Part shown: positions 25,658 to 34,990 of the stretch, in pieces
How positions within the stretch are numbered: position 1 is the first letter of the stretch
Layout: each line of letters opens with the position of its first letter
Assembly: GCA_016209595.1 (NCBI GenBank)
Contig: JACQVV010000270.1
Span: forward strand, 1-41,102
From: Planctomycetota bacterium
GTDB lineage: Bacteria; Planctomycetota; JACQVV01
Reading direction: 5' to 3'
DNA: 41,102 nucleotides
Program-made: the position numbers and the translations under genes
The notes under the pieces: generated by a model
What the model was told of the DNA's origin: nothing
Database searches by the model: none
The model's input: only the letters and a program-made list of their open reading frames with translations

Positions 25658-26068
25658 CGGATCATTCCTCCTCGATGTGTTATCGATGTCCTGGAGAAGA
25701 GATCATCCTCGCGGAGTTGCCCGAAGCCGTGTCGCGCTGCTCGAACATGGGGGGAGCCCACCTCTTTTCGGATACCCGCGTTCTCGATCGCTGCACGTCC
25801 GACCCGCCTCCTCCAGAATGCGAGCGCCGTGCCGATCGCCAGATCGGCTAGAACCGGCCTGAACTCGGCCTCCTGAACGGGAAGCGCGTTCTCGGGCCCT
25901 GCTCACTTCCAGGGCAACCGCACTGGAACCTGGCAACTCCCGCGGCATGCCGATGAGGGTCCGACTGCGGGAAGACCTTGGCACGTGGAACGTTCGGTCC
26001 ATCTCGAACTCCGGCACGCGCTTCGCGCTTCCGACAAACGCAGGGCGAGCCAGCAGGCAACCCCGAGA
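25658..26068. other. Gene-poor stretch
   Basis: Several frames are open on both strands, but none has a start with a ribosome binding site, recognisable motifs or protein-like composition. I see no gene, RNA or repeat here. It ends at the REP-like palindrome. Confidence 0.5.
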
Positions 26069-26128
26069 ATGTAGGTGCCGGGCTTGTCCCGGCCCGGACG
26101 CGGCGGGGGACAAGCCCCCGCCCTACAT
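26069..26128. repeat. REP-like imperfect palindrome, 22-nt arms
   Basis: 26069-26090 (ATGTAGGTGCCGGGCTTGTCCC, shown here as ATGTAGG..GGGCTTGTCCC) pairs with 26107-26128 (GGGACAAGCCC..CTACAT). The loop is about 16 nt. The sequence type (GGGCTTGTCCC / GGGACAAGCCC) is that of widespread bacterial REP elements mobilised by RAYT transposases. No RAYT gene is in the window. Confidence 0.75.
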
Positions 26129-26218
26129 GAGAAATGCAACGTTGGGGGGAACTTCGACGCCCGTCACGATTCCGCGGCTCTTTGCTAGAACCCAGTGAAC
26201 CCACGAAAGGAGCGTCCC

Positions 26219-26923
26219 ATGAACACGCATCGCATATCCCGTGCTCTTGAGATTCTGTGCCTCTCTGCCGCTCTCGCGGGGACGGGTTGCCAGACGGCGA
26301 GCCGGACGCCCTCCACGGTCTCGTCAGCCGAGCGTGAGGAGGAAGCGAAGGTCGTACGCGCCGAGGTCCAGTACCTGCCTGCCGCAGAGACGGCGCCTCC
26401 GGTTCGGTCACCTGGGCGCGGGAAGGGAGGGAAGGTCGTACATACCGACGTCGAGCTCCTGTCTCCCGCGGACGCCAACCTCCACCTCATCTGGTATCGC
26501 GTCGAGGGCCAGGAGCCGGCGTACGGGTTCGTCAATTTCTACCCCGAGGCCGTGACCGTGCAGGGGACACTCGAGCTCGAAATCGAGTACTCAGTGGCTT
26601 CTGGCGACTTCTCCGCCGAGAGCGTCACGCTCGTCTGGCGATGGCCGTGCAACCTGACGATCCCCCAGGGACGGGGTTTCAATCTTCCCGAGCAGGGAAG
26701 TCACGAGTTCAACATGAAAGGCGTCCGGACCACCACGCTGGAAGCCATGCTCGGCACCGCCACGAGCGGAGGCCCTGGACCCTGGGAGCTCCTCGACAAG
26801 TATCGCGAGGGCGCGGCTGGATACACGTTCAAGAAGGTCGAGGTTCGCTTCGAGCGGATCGCCCGGGGCGGCGCCGCCGCCCGCAAGGAGGTCCAGGCGA
26901 TAGGACGCGGGCGATCGCTCTGA
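26219..26923 (+). CDS. Hypothetical lipoprotein
   Basis: 234 aa. AGGAG (26208-26212) lies 6 nt before the ATG. The signal peptide ends in lipobox LAGTGC. A low-complexity stretch follows (about residues 30-70), then a beta-rich domain with two short repeats: KVVRAEVQYLPAAE and KVVHTDVELLSPAD. The rest has NFYPEAVTVQGTLELEI and FKKVEVRFERIA strands, giving a likely beta-sandwich. It is probably anchored in the outer or inner membrane facing the periplasm. No family is recognised. A TATAGT box (26932-26937) starts the next unit. Confidence 0.65.
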   Translation: MNTHRISRALEILCLSAALAGTGCQTASRTPSTVSSAEREEEAKVVRAEVQYLPAAETAPPVRSPGRGKGGKVVHTDVELLSPADANLHLIWYRVEGQEPAYGFVNFYPEAVTVQGTLELEIEYSVASGDFSAESVTLVWRWPCNLTIPQGRGFNLPEQGSHEFNMKGVRTTTLEAMLGTATSGGPGPWELLDKYREGAAGYTFKKVEVRFERIARGGAAARKEVQAIGRGRSL

Positions 26924-26944
26924 GCACGTGCTATAGTTGGCGCG

Positions 26945-27974
26945 ATGCCGCGCGCCCAGGGGGATTTCGGACGAGAGTCGGACGAGACCCGGTCGATCGA
27001 GGCGGAGGACCGGCCGATCCTCCTCTCGGATGCCGCCGAGCAGACGGGCGCCGAGAGCGCGGTGAAGTTTGCTCTCCGATCGGTGCTCTGCGTGCCGATC
27101 CGCTCTCGGGGGGTCGTCGCGGGGGGGATCTACGTCGAGAATCGCACACGCCGCGCCCACTTCGCGGGCATCCACGCGACGCTTCTCTCGGAGCTCGCCG
27201 AGCAGGCGGGGATCGCGATCGAGGCGAGCGTGGGACGGCAGCGGGAGATCGTCTAGGCCGGGAACACCGTCGTCTTGCTCCCGCAGGGGTTCAAGCGCGC
27301 GGAAGGCTTCGCGGGGCTCGTGGGCCGGAGCTCCTCGATGCGGCGGATCTACGAGCTCATCGACCGCACGAGCGCGGGGCCTTTACCGGGACCGTGGAGC
27401 GCCACGAAGGGGTCTTCCGGCAAGCGGACGGCGGGACGCTCTTCCTCGACGAGGTCGCCGAGATCCCGCTCGATCTCCAGGCACGGCTCCTCCGCGTCCT
27501 CCAGGAAGGCGAGGTCCGGCCGGTCGGGGGCTCCACACCCACGAAGGTTGACGTTCGCGTGGTCTCCGCCTCGAACGCGGACCTCTCGGCGCGGGTCGCG
27601 AGCGAGCGATTCCGCGAAGACCTCTACTTCCGCCTCCGCGGCGCGGAGATCCGCCTCCCGCCGCTCCGCGAGCGACTCGAGGATCTGCCCCTCCTCGCCG
27701 CGAGCTTCATGGAGCGCTTCGATTCCGACTCGGGGCGTCCGGCCCGCCGACTCGACCAGGAGACGATCCAGTTCCTGGCCTCGCACCCGTGGCCCGGAAA
27801 CGTCCGCGAGATCGAAAACCTCATACAGACGGCGGTCTCCCTTCATCCGACCGGGGCAATCGGCGAGCGCGTCGTCGAGAGATACCTCCGGCGAGGGTCC
27901 TGGGAATCAGCCGGAACGCGCTCGCGACAAAGATCAAGAAGTACGGGCTCGACCCGCGCGGGGAGCGGGGCTAG
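26945..27974 (+). pseudogene. Decayed sigma-54 enhancer-binding activator (GAF-AAA+-Fis)
   Basis: Three disrupted pieces. First, a GAF-domain end (PILLSDAAEQTGAESAV, SVLCVPIRSRG) in one frame, broken by an in-frame TAG at 27254-27256 before GLVGRSSSMRRIYELIDR. Second, after about 27375 the frame shifts and the AAA+ domain resumes at GAFTGTVERHEGVF, then GGTLFLDEVAEIPLDLQARL, VRPVGG and HPWPGNVREIENL. The Walker A region is deleted, about 70 codons. Third, near 27890 another shift leads to the Fis-type helix-turn-helix end, GISRNALATKIKKYGL. The protein cannot bind ATP or be translated whole. Its 3' end overlaps the kinase gene at 27971 tail to tail. Confidence 0.85.
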
Positions 27975-29263
27975 CCTCCAGCGTGGAGCTCGCCGAGCAT
28001 TTCCTCCATGGTCTGCTGCCGGGCGGCCGGGTCCTTCGCGAGGGCGCGCTCCACGATCCGGGCGAGCCAGCCTGGGACGTCCGGTCGAAGCTCCGCGACC
28101 GGTCGAGGGAGCGTCGCGAGGACGCGCTGCAGGATGACGAAGCGGGTCTCGCCGGTGAACGGAGGGAGACCGGTCAACATGGCGTAGAGGAGCGCGCCCA
28201 GACCGTATACGTCCGCGCGCGCATCTGCCGACTTCGTGTCCTCGAGCTGCTCCGGCGAGATGAACTGGAAGGTCCCCAGAATCTCCCCCGTCGCGGTGAG
28301 GCGCGTTCCGTCCGCGTCGAGGAAGCGGGCGAGCCCGAAGTCGAGCAGGCGAGCACGGTCCGATTGCCGCTCGATGACGACGTTTCCAGGTTTGACGTCC
28401 CTGTGTATGATCGGGCGCGAATGGGCAAAGGCGAGGGCCTCCGAGACGTCGATCGCCCATCCGACGGCCCTGCCGACGGGGAGAGGAGCGGCGTCGCGGA
28501 GGATTTCCTCGACCGATCGTCCCTCCACGAACTCGGTGGCGATGTAGCAGAGGCCGTCCTCTGTGACCCCCGCATCCAGGAATCGGACGATGCCCGGGTG
28601 CACCAGGTCCCGCGACAGTCGAGCCTCGCGGGCAAACCGCAGTCGGAGCTCCTCCTCGTTCGATAAGCGGGTGGAGAGGACTTTCACGGCAACGGTCTCG
28701 TCCGACTCCTCGTGCCTCGACAGGAAGACGACGCTCGACCCGCCGGAGCCCCGCACCTCCAGCAGCCGATAGGGGCCCATCCGGCGGCCCAGGAGCTCCT
28801 CGGGGAGGGGAGGGATGGCGGGAGGGCGGGGCGTCTCCCAGAGATCGGGCCGGTTCTTTCTCGACCGGGCGACGCGCGGCGGGAGCTCCGTGGAGGCCCG
28901 TTCGCGCGCCACGACCGCGGTCGAGGGTCCCTCCACGGGTTCGACGAAGCGGAACTCGATCGTCACTTCCCCGATCTTGATCCGGTCTCCCGACCGGAGC
29001 TCCCCGGAAGCAACCCGGGTCCCGTTGAGCTCGATGCCGTTTTGGCTCTCCAGATCGGTGACGATGGCCACGCTGCCCGAGAGCTCGATCCGGGCGTGGA
29101 AGCGGCTCACCAGATTCCCGTCGATGGCGATGTCGTTCCGGGAACTGCGGCCGATCGCGATCGCTCCGTCGCCGTCGAGGACCCTCCCGCTCCCCGCCCC
29201 GGGGCCTTCGACGATCACGACCTCGATCCCGATCACGCTAGAACTTGCCTCGGACGCCGGCAC
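27971..29263 (-). CDS. FHA-domain Ser/Thr protein kinase
   Basis: 430 aa from a GTG at 29263 (a GTG nine codons later is possible). The FHA domain, a phosphothreonine reader, covers residues about 12-105: IAIGRSSRNDIAI, SRFHARIELSG, DLESQNGIELNG. The kinase domain runs from about 162 to the end: RLLEVRGSGGSSVVFLS, VAVKVL, HRDVKPGN with H287, LLDFGLARF, GTFQFISPEQ and DVYGLGALLYAMLTG. There is no membrane helix, so it is cytoplasmic. FHA plus kinase suggests it recognises phosphorylated partners or itself. It is divergent from the large kinase at 29388 with 124 bp between them. Confidence 0.9.
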   Translation of the reverse strand: MPASEASSSVIGIEVVIVEGPGAGSGRVLDGDGAIAIGRSSRNDIAIDGNLVSRFHARIELSGSVAIVTDLESQNGIELNGTRVASGELRSGDRIKIGEVTIEFRFVEPVEGPSTAVVARERASTELPPRVARSRKNRPDLWETPRPPAIPPLPEELLGRRMGPYRLLEVRGSGGSSVVFLSRHEESDETVAVKVLSTRLSNEEELRLRFAREARLSRDLVHPGIVRFLDAGVTEDGLCYIATEFVEGRSVEEILRDAAPLPVGRAVGWAIDVSEALAFAHSRPIIHRDVKPGNVVIERQSDRARLLDFGLARFLDADGTRLTATGEILGTFQFISPEQLEDTKSADARADVYGLGALLYAMLTGLPPFTGETRFVILQRVLATLPRPVAELRPDVPGWLARIVERALAKDPAARQQTMEEMLGELHAGG

Positions 29264-29387
29264 GATCGTACCTGCTGGCCTTCTCTCCGGCCAGGGCCTG
29301 GCCTCGGGTTTCGCGGTTTTCGAGGAGCGGTGCGGCGGGCTAGAATCCCCGCTGGCAAGGGGATCCGCGCGGGGAGGGAAGTAGACA

Positions 29388-32300
29388 GTGAATGAGCCAT
29401 TCCGCGATGACGCGGACGATCGGGAGGAGGGTGAGGCTCGTCCTTCGCCGGGTTCGGCCGACTCGGAGGAGACGTGCGGCGCCCCGCTTCCCGGGGAAGG
29501 CGAATTCGCCTCCCTCCGCGAACGATACGACGTCCTGGAGATCCTCGGACGCGGCGGGCAGGGGGTGGTCTACCGGGTGAGGAACCGCTCCCTCGACCGG
29601 CTGGAGGTCCTGAAGATCCTCCGCCTGCCCGAGAGGAAGGACCCCACGGTCTTCCTGCGCTTCGAGCGCGAAGCTCGGGCGCTCGCCCAGCTCCGGCATC
29701 CGAACATCCTGCCCATCTATGCCGTGGACCGCATCGGGGAGCATCCCTACTACACGATGGAGTACTTCCCCGGTGAGAGCGTGGCGGGCCTCCTCCATCG
29801 CTCTGGCTCGTTCGCGCCCCGCGCGGCGATGGCCATCGGACGGGACGTGGCGCGGGGCCTCGCCGCCGCGCACGCGCGCGGGATCGTCCATCGGGACGTC
29901 AAGCCGGGGAACATCCTGGTCCTCGTCGAGGGGACGCCCGGCGAGACCGAACGGGACGCGGCGAGGCTTCTCGCGTCGGGCCGGACGGGGCCGATCCGGG
30001 CCGTCCTCGTTGATTTCGGTCTCGCCAAGGTCGCCGGAGAGCTCACGCTCACGGGCGAGGGCAGGAAGATGCTGGGAACGATCTTGTACATGTCCCCGGA
30101 GCAGGCGGGCGGGCATGTCCGGCAGGTCAAGGCCCCGAGCGACCTCTTCTCGCTCGGCGCGACGATGTACCAGATGCTCACGGGCCGTTACCCCTTCCCG
30201 GGCCGCTCGGCCATGGAGATCCAGAGGCGAATCATCGAGTGCAGGCCGCGCCCTCCGAGCGAGTGGCGCCCCTCTCTCTCGAAGTCGATCGATCAGGTCG
30301 TGATGCGGTGCCTCGCGCGAAACGCCGCCGACCGCTACCCGGGCGCGGGTGCCCTGGGGGACGACATCGACCGCTACCTCCGGGGGGAGCCGGTCCTCGC
30401 CCGACCGCGGTCTCGGCGCCGCCGGGTCCTCTTCGCCGCCGCTGGAGTGGCCCTCCTCGCCGCGATCGGATGGCTCGCGGCGACTTCCTTCCTCGTCTCG
30501 CCGCCCGCGCCGGAGGAGCGCGGGACAGGCGAGGAGCCCGGCCCCCCGCCGCGGGCCTTCGAGGGCGAATTCGAAAAACTCCTGGCTGCCGGGCACCTCG
30601 ACGAGGCGATCGAGCTCGCCCTTCGCCGGGAGGACCCGAGCAAGGTCGATCTCGCCGGGGCCCATCTCTCGCGGGCCGAGGCGCGCGCGCGGAACGACCC
30701 GATCGGCTCCCGAGTCGATCTCGCGTTCGCGTATCGCGCGGCGCTCGCGCGAGGCGATCCCCGCTCCGGCCGGGAGGCGCTCCTTCGATCGGGCCGCGCG
30801 GCCCGCGAGCGGGGCGACATCGCCGCGGCCACCGCCGCGAACGCCCTCGCCCTGGCCCGGTTCGGCAAGAATCCGGAGGTCGAAGCGGAACTCGCGCGTT
30901 CCCTCGAACGCTCGGGGCGACTCGAGGAGGCCGCCGCGAGGTGGCGGGACCTCGTCCCCGACCCGGTCCGCGGCGATGAAGCGCGAACCTCGCTCGCGCG
31001 GCTCGGGTACCTCCTTCCCCGCCGGAGGATCGCCGCCCCGCCCGGCGCATTCGAGGCATTCGATCTCGACGGCGACGCCCGGGCGGAGCTCGTCCGGGTC
31101 GATCCAGGCCCCTCGATCGTCGTCGAGAGCGCGGGACCGGAAGGACTCGCTCCGGTCGCCTCCCTTTCGATCGCCTCCTCGTGGATCCCCGGCTCGGTCG
31201 CCGTGCTCGCTGCCGGGGACGCGGACGGCGACGGGACGAAGGAACTCCTGGTCGCGTTCGGCGCGGGAGAGAAACGGGCGGGCCGCCTTCTCGCCTGTCG
31301 CTTCGCCGGCGGCAATCTTCGCCTCCTCGCCCAGGCCGACCTCCCCTCCCACGCGCACGACATCGAGGTCGCGGACGCCGACGGCGACGGCCGGCCGGAG
31401 ATCCTCGTCGCCGTAGGCTACTTCGAGCGTGCCGTCTGGACCTTCCACCTGGAGTCAGGTTCCCTCGTGCGGACAGCCGCCCTGCCGGTCGGATGCGATC
31501 CGCTCTTCCTCGAGGTCCTGCCCGGGGGCGCACCAGGCGGCCGGCCACGCCTGCTCGTCCATCTCGGTCCCTGGCTCCCCGATCGAGGGTTCCGGCTCGT
31601 CCTCCTGGAAGGCGGGCCGGGTGGGGCCTGGAGACTCGTCGGGGAGGGCCCCGACCGCTTCGTGGCGGATGGGGCGGTCTCCCTCTCGCAAGGAGAGATG
31701 GTCCTGTCGGCGTCGCAGAGGACCGAACACGTCGCGGTCCTCCCCGACCTCGCGGAAACGGGTCTCTACCGTGCCACGATCGGACCCGAAAGTCCGGCGA
31801 GACTCGACAGGATCCGCGGCCCGGGGCCCGAGGAGCTCGACGGCGCCGAGCCGACTCTCTCGGGCGTCGTCGCGCGGGCCGACCTCGGCAAGCGCCGTGT
31901 CGTCTTCCTGCGGCGCGAGGGGCTCGTTCTCCTCGATCCCTTCGAGGGCACTCGGGAGGTGTACGGGACCTGGGCCCAACCGGCGTGCCGAGCCGTTTCG
32001 GCGGGAGACCTCGACGGCGACGGCGAGGACGAGATTCTCTTCCGCGCGGGCGGCGGTCTCGCCGTGTGGGGACTCGCCGGACCCGGCGACGTGCTCCCCG
32101 CGACACCGGCGGACGTGCCGCCGGCGACAGGTTCGGCGGCAGAGGATCTCCTGGCCTGCGGACTCGCGCCCGAGGCCGAGGCTCTCTTCCGGCACGAGAC
32201 GGGCGGCAGCGCGCACGGGGCGGGGGCCTGGTTCGGCCTGGGCGAATCGCTGGCGAGGCAGGGAAAGATGCGGGAGGCCGCCGAAGCCTACGAGCGCGCG

Positions 32301-33464
32301 GCCTTGGTGCCGCAGCTGGCGGAACGCGCGGGGCTCGCGCGCGTTCGGGCTCTCCGGACGGCCCGGGACTGGAGGCGCCTCGCCCGAGCGCTTGAGGCGC
32401 TCGTAGGATCGCGGGGGCTCGACCCCCAGGCCGCGCGGGAAGTCGCCGAGATGAAGAGCTGGGCGATCCCCGCCGCCGCGATGGCGGGGGCGGCGCGCGT
32501 CACGGACTGGCGGGAGGGCGTGCCGCTCGCCTGCGAAAATCCCTTCCAGGCCCGGACGACGGGGGAAGGCCTCGAGGTCTGGGCGGGCTCCTCCCGGCAA
32601 TCCGCGGCCGGTCTCCTTGTTGCGTATCGCGGCGGGCCGATCCGGGTCCGCGTGTGTTTCCGCGTCGCGCGGCTCGACTGGGAGACCGATGCCTGGATCG
32701 GACTCGACCGCCTCGATCGGCTCGGACCACCGCCGGAGAACACGAGCCCGGCCGCGGCGCCCTACCTTCTCGTCGGCCTTCGGGCTTCGGGAGCGACCGA
32801 TGCCCCGACCGATCGCATCGAGTGGGTCGCCGGCTCGGACTCGGGGCGGTTCGGCGGGAAGGAGGCCGGCTCCGGACCGCCGCCCGAGCTCCTCGGCCGG
32901 ACCTGTTCCCTGGAACTGGAGTTCATCCCGGGCCTCGACCGCGCCTTCGCGGTCCTCGAGGACGCGGACTCCCCCGACCGGAAGGCCCTCCTCTCGTTCG
33001 AGATCCCGTTCCAGCTCCCCCCGGGCGTCTACTCCCTCGGCCGTGGGGTCTACCGGAGGGAGGCGTACGGGGGCGACTACCGCGCGCAGGTGGTCATCCA
33101 GTCGGTCGAGGTCGAATCGAGCGAACCCGCAGCGTCCCTGGGCTCGTTCGACGCGGCGAGCCCCGGGGAGCGAGTGCTGGAGGCGAACGGCGCCCTCGCC
33201 CGCGGACTCCTCGACGAGGCCGAGAGGATCTACGAGTCGGCGATCCGCCTCGCCGGCGACGCGGCAGATCCCGGGGCCCTGGCCCGCGCCCATCTCTTCC
33301 GAGCCCTTCTCCGCCTTCGCCGGGACGGACCCGATGGGGCTGCCGGCGAGATCCGGCGCGCCCTCGAGATCGCCCCCGACGAGACGCTCGCCATCCTCCG
33401 GTCCGGCGCCCAGGCGCTCCCGGAGGACGAAGGCGCGCTCCTCCTTCGTCTCGCGACCCGGTAG
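29388..33464 (+). CDS. Large membrane Ser/Thr kinase with FG-GAP propeller, beta-sandwich and TPRs
   Basis: 1358 aa from a GTG with GGAGG 10 nt upstream; TAGAAT at 29341-29346 may be its -10 box. The kinase covers residues about 45-335: GRGGQGVVY, K76, HRDVKPGN with H168, DFG at D209, MSPEQ. A single transmembrane helix is at about 347-369. The extracytoplasmic part holds helical repeats (about 385-530) and FG-GAP/VCBS beta-propeller repeats with calcium-type loops (FDLDGDARAEL, GDADGDGTKEL, ADADGDGRPEI, GDLDGDGEDEI). These are followed by TPR-like helices, a beta-sandwich module around RLDWETDAWIGLD (about 1090) and closing TPR helices. The layout is a receptor-type kinase sensing an external ligand. 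Confidence 0.88.
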   Translation: MNEPFRDDADDREEGEARPSPGSADSEETCGAPLPGEGEFASLRERYDVLEILGRGGQGVVYRVRNRSLDRLEVLKILRLPERKDPTVFLRFEREARALAQLRHPNILPIYAVDRIGEHPYYTMEYFPGESVAGLLHRSGSFAPRAAMAIGRDVARGLAAAHARGIVHRDVKPGNILVLVEGTPGETERDAARLLASGRTGPIRAVLVDFGLAKVAGELTLTGEGRKMLGTILYMSPEQAGGHVRQVKAPSDLFSLGATMYQMLTGRYPFPGRSAMEIQRRIIECRPRPPSEWRPSLSKSIDQVVMRCLARNAADRYPGAGALGDDIDRYLRGEPVLARPRSRRRRVLFAAAGVALLAAIGWLAATSFLVSPPAPEERGTGEEPGPPPRAFEGEFEKLLAAGHLDEAIELALRREDPSKVDLAGAHLSRAEARARNDPIGSRVDLAFAYRAALARGDPRSGREALLRSGRAARERGDIAAATAANALALARFGKNPEVEAELARSLERSGRLEEAAARWRDLVPDPVRGDEARTSLARLGYLLPRRRIAAPPGAFEAFDLDGDARAELVRVDPGPSIVVESAGPEGLAPVASLSIASSWIPGSVAVLAAGDADGDGTKELLVAFGAGEKRAGRLLACRFAGGNLRLLAQADLPSHAHDIEVADADGDGRPEILVAVGYFERAVWTFHLESGSLVRTAALPVGCDPLFLEVLPGGAPGGRPRLLVHLGPWLPDRGFRLVLLEGGPGGAWRLVGEGPDRFVADGAVSLSQGEMVLSASQRTEHVAVLPDLAETGLYRATIGPESPARLDRIRGPGPEELDGAEPTLSGVVARADLGKRRVVFLRREGLVLLDPFEGTREVYGTWAQPACRAVSAGDLDGDGEDEILFRAGGGLAVWGLAGPGDVLPATPADVPPATGSAAEDLLACGLAPEAEALFRHETGGSAHGAGAWFGLGESLARQGKMREAAEAYERAALVPQLAERAGLARVRALRTARDWRRLARALEALVGSRGLDPQAAREVAEMKSWAIPAAAMAGAARVTDWREGVPLACENPFQARTTGEGLEVWAGSSRQSAAGLLVAYRGGPIRVRVCFRVARLDWETDAWIGLDRLDRLGPPPENTSPAAAPYLLVGLRASGATDAPTDRIEWVAGSDSGRFGGKEAGSGPPPELLGRTCSLELEFIPGLDRAFAVLEDADSPDRKALLSFEIPFQLPPGVYSLGRGVYRREAYGGDYRAQVVIQSVEVESSEPAASLGSFDAASPGERVLEANGALARGLLDEAERIYESAIRLAGDAADPGALARAHLFRALLRLRRDGPDGAAGEIRRALEIAPDETLAILRSGAQALPEDEGALLLRLATR

Positions 33465-33479
33465 ATCTTGCGGCCCCGG

Positions 33480-33508
33480 TTGTCCGGCGGCCGCGGCTCG
33501 GGTATAGA
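33480..33508 (+). promoter_or_regulatory. Promoter giving a nearly leaderless transcript
   Basis: TTGTCC (33480-33485), a 17-bp spacer and TATAGA (33503-33508). The predicted transcription start falls 2-4 nt before the ATG at 33518, with no Shine-Dalgarno sequence. Confidence 0.55.
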
Positions 33509-33517
33509 TCTCCCGCC

Positions 33518-34873
33518 ATGGCACGGCGACTGATCGAGGGCGCGCGAGTCGTCACGATGAACGCGGCGCGCGAGGTTCTCGAAGCGGACGTTCTCGTCGA
33601 GAAGGGCGGGATCTCCCGGATCGGCCGCGACCTCGCTCCTGCCCTGCCCGACCTCGCGCCGGCCGAGCGCCTCGACGCGCGCGGGCTCACGATGATCCCG
33701 GGTCTCGTCCAGACCCACATCCACCTCTGCCAGACCCTCTTCCGGGGCCTCGCGGACGACCTCTCCCTCATCGACTGGCTCCGGACGCGCATCTGGCCGT
33801 TCGAAGGGGCGCTCTCGCACGAGACGCTCCGGGTGTCGGCGGACCTGGGGCTCGCGGAGCTCGCGAGAGGCGGGACGACCACGATCCTCGACATGGGAAC
33901 GGTCCACCACACGGACGCGGTGGGGGAGGCCGTCGTGCACTCGGGCCTGCGCGCCTGGATCGGCAAGGCGATGATGGACGAGGGGGACGGCGTTCCGCCC
34001 TCGCTCGCCGAAACCGCGGAGGACTCGATCCGCGAATCGCTCGCCCTCGCGGCGCGCTGGGACGGGGCAGCGGAAGGCCGGATTCGCTACGCCTTCTGCC
34101 CCCGTTTCGCTTTCTCGTGCTCGCGGCGGCTCCTGGGCGAGGTCGGTGAGATCCTCTCCTCGGGCCCATGGCTCCTCCACACGCATGCCAACGAGACCGT
34201 CTGGGAGGTCGAGGAAAGCGCGCGGCGCTGGGGGACGACGAACGTCGGCTATCTCGACGGCGCGCGCCTCACCGGCAGGCGCGCGGTCTTCGCCCACGGC
34301 GTCCACCTCGCGGACGAGGAGCGCGCCCTTCTCGCCCGAACCGACACCTGCGTCACCCATTGCCCGTCCTCGAACCTCAAGCTCGCGAGCGGGATCGCGG
34401 ACGTCCCCGCCCTCTGGGAAGCCGGGGTCCGCGTGGGGCTCGGCGCCGACGGGGCGCCCGCCAACAACTCGCTCGATGGCTTCCGCGAGATGCGACTTGC
34501 CGCGCTCCTCGCCAAGCCCCGGCGCGGACCGACGGCCGTCCCCGCCGAGCGGGCGCTCGCCCTGGCCACGATCGACGGGGCGAGGGTCCTGGGCATCGAA
34601 AAGGAAACGGGGTCGATCGAGGAGGGAAAGGCGGCCGACCTCGTCCTCCTCGACCTCGGCGGTCCCGAGCACGGCGCGGGAGGGCCGGCCGCGGCGCGGC
34701 TGGGCGCGAACGTCCACTCGCGGATCGTCTACGCGGCCTCGCGCGACGACGTCCGGTACGTCTTCGCCGCGGGCGAGCTCCTCGTCGATCGGGGACGCCT
34801 GCTTCGCTACGGCCGCGAGGAGCTCGGGCGCCGCGCCGGCGAGGCGCTCGCCGACATCGAAAAGCGGCTGTAG
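33518..34873 (+). CDS. Amidohydrolase: 5'-deoxyadenosine / SAH / MTA deaminase-like
   Basis: 451 aa. Metal ligands of the amidohydrolase fold are all present: HxH in LVQTHIHLCQTLFRGLADD, the histidines in LLHTHANE and FAHGVHL, and the Asp in GLGADGAPANNSLD. Also visible are RGGTTTILDMGTVHHTD and HCPSSNLKLASG. This set is characteristic of the chlorohydrolase/deaminase branch, which includes S-adenosylhomocysteine, methylthioadenosine and 5'-deoxyadenosine deaminases. It probably deaminates an adenosine-type by-product of SAM enzymes to the inosine form; the exact substrate cannot be read. Cytosolic. It is expressed from its own promoter just upstream, although it follows the big kinase closely. 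Confidence 0.85.
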   Translation: MARRLIEGARVVTMNAAREVLEADVLVEKGGISRIGRDLAPALPDLAPAERLDARGLTMIPGLVQTHIHLCQTLFRGLADDLSLIDWLRTRIWPFEGALSHETLRVSADLGLAELARGGTTTILDMGTVHHTDAVGEAVVHSGLRAWIGKAMMDEGDGVPPSLAETAEDSIRESLALAARWDGAAEGRIRYAFCPRFAFSCSRRLLGEVGEILSSGPWLLHTHANETVWEVEESARRWGTTNVGYLDGARLTGRRAVFAHGVHLADEERALLARTDTCVTHCPSSNLKLASGIADVPALWEAGVRVGLGADGAPANNSLDGFREMRLAALLAKPRRGPTAVPAERALALATIDGARVLGIEKETGSIEEGKAADLVLLDLGGPEHGAGGPAAARLGANVHSRIVYAASRDDVRYVFAAGELLVDRGRLLRYGREELGRRAGEALADIEKRL

Positions 34874-34990
34874 CCGTCCCGGCTCCCGCAGAGCGACCGC
34901 AATACCTTGTGGGTCGGAGAGGAGCAGACCGACCGGCGGTCCGCGATAGTAGCATGGGGGGCCGATCGGGTCCGTATCAGGGAGGTACCC

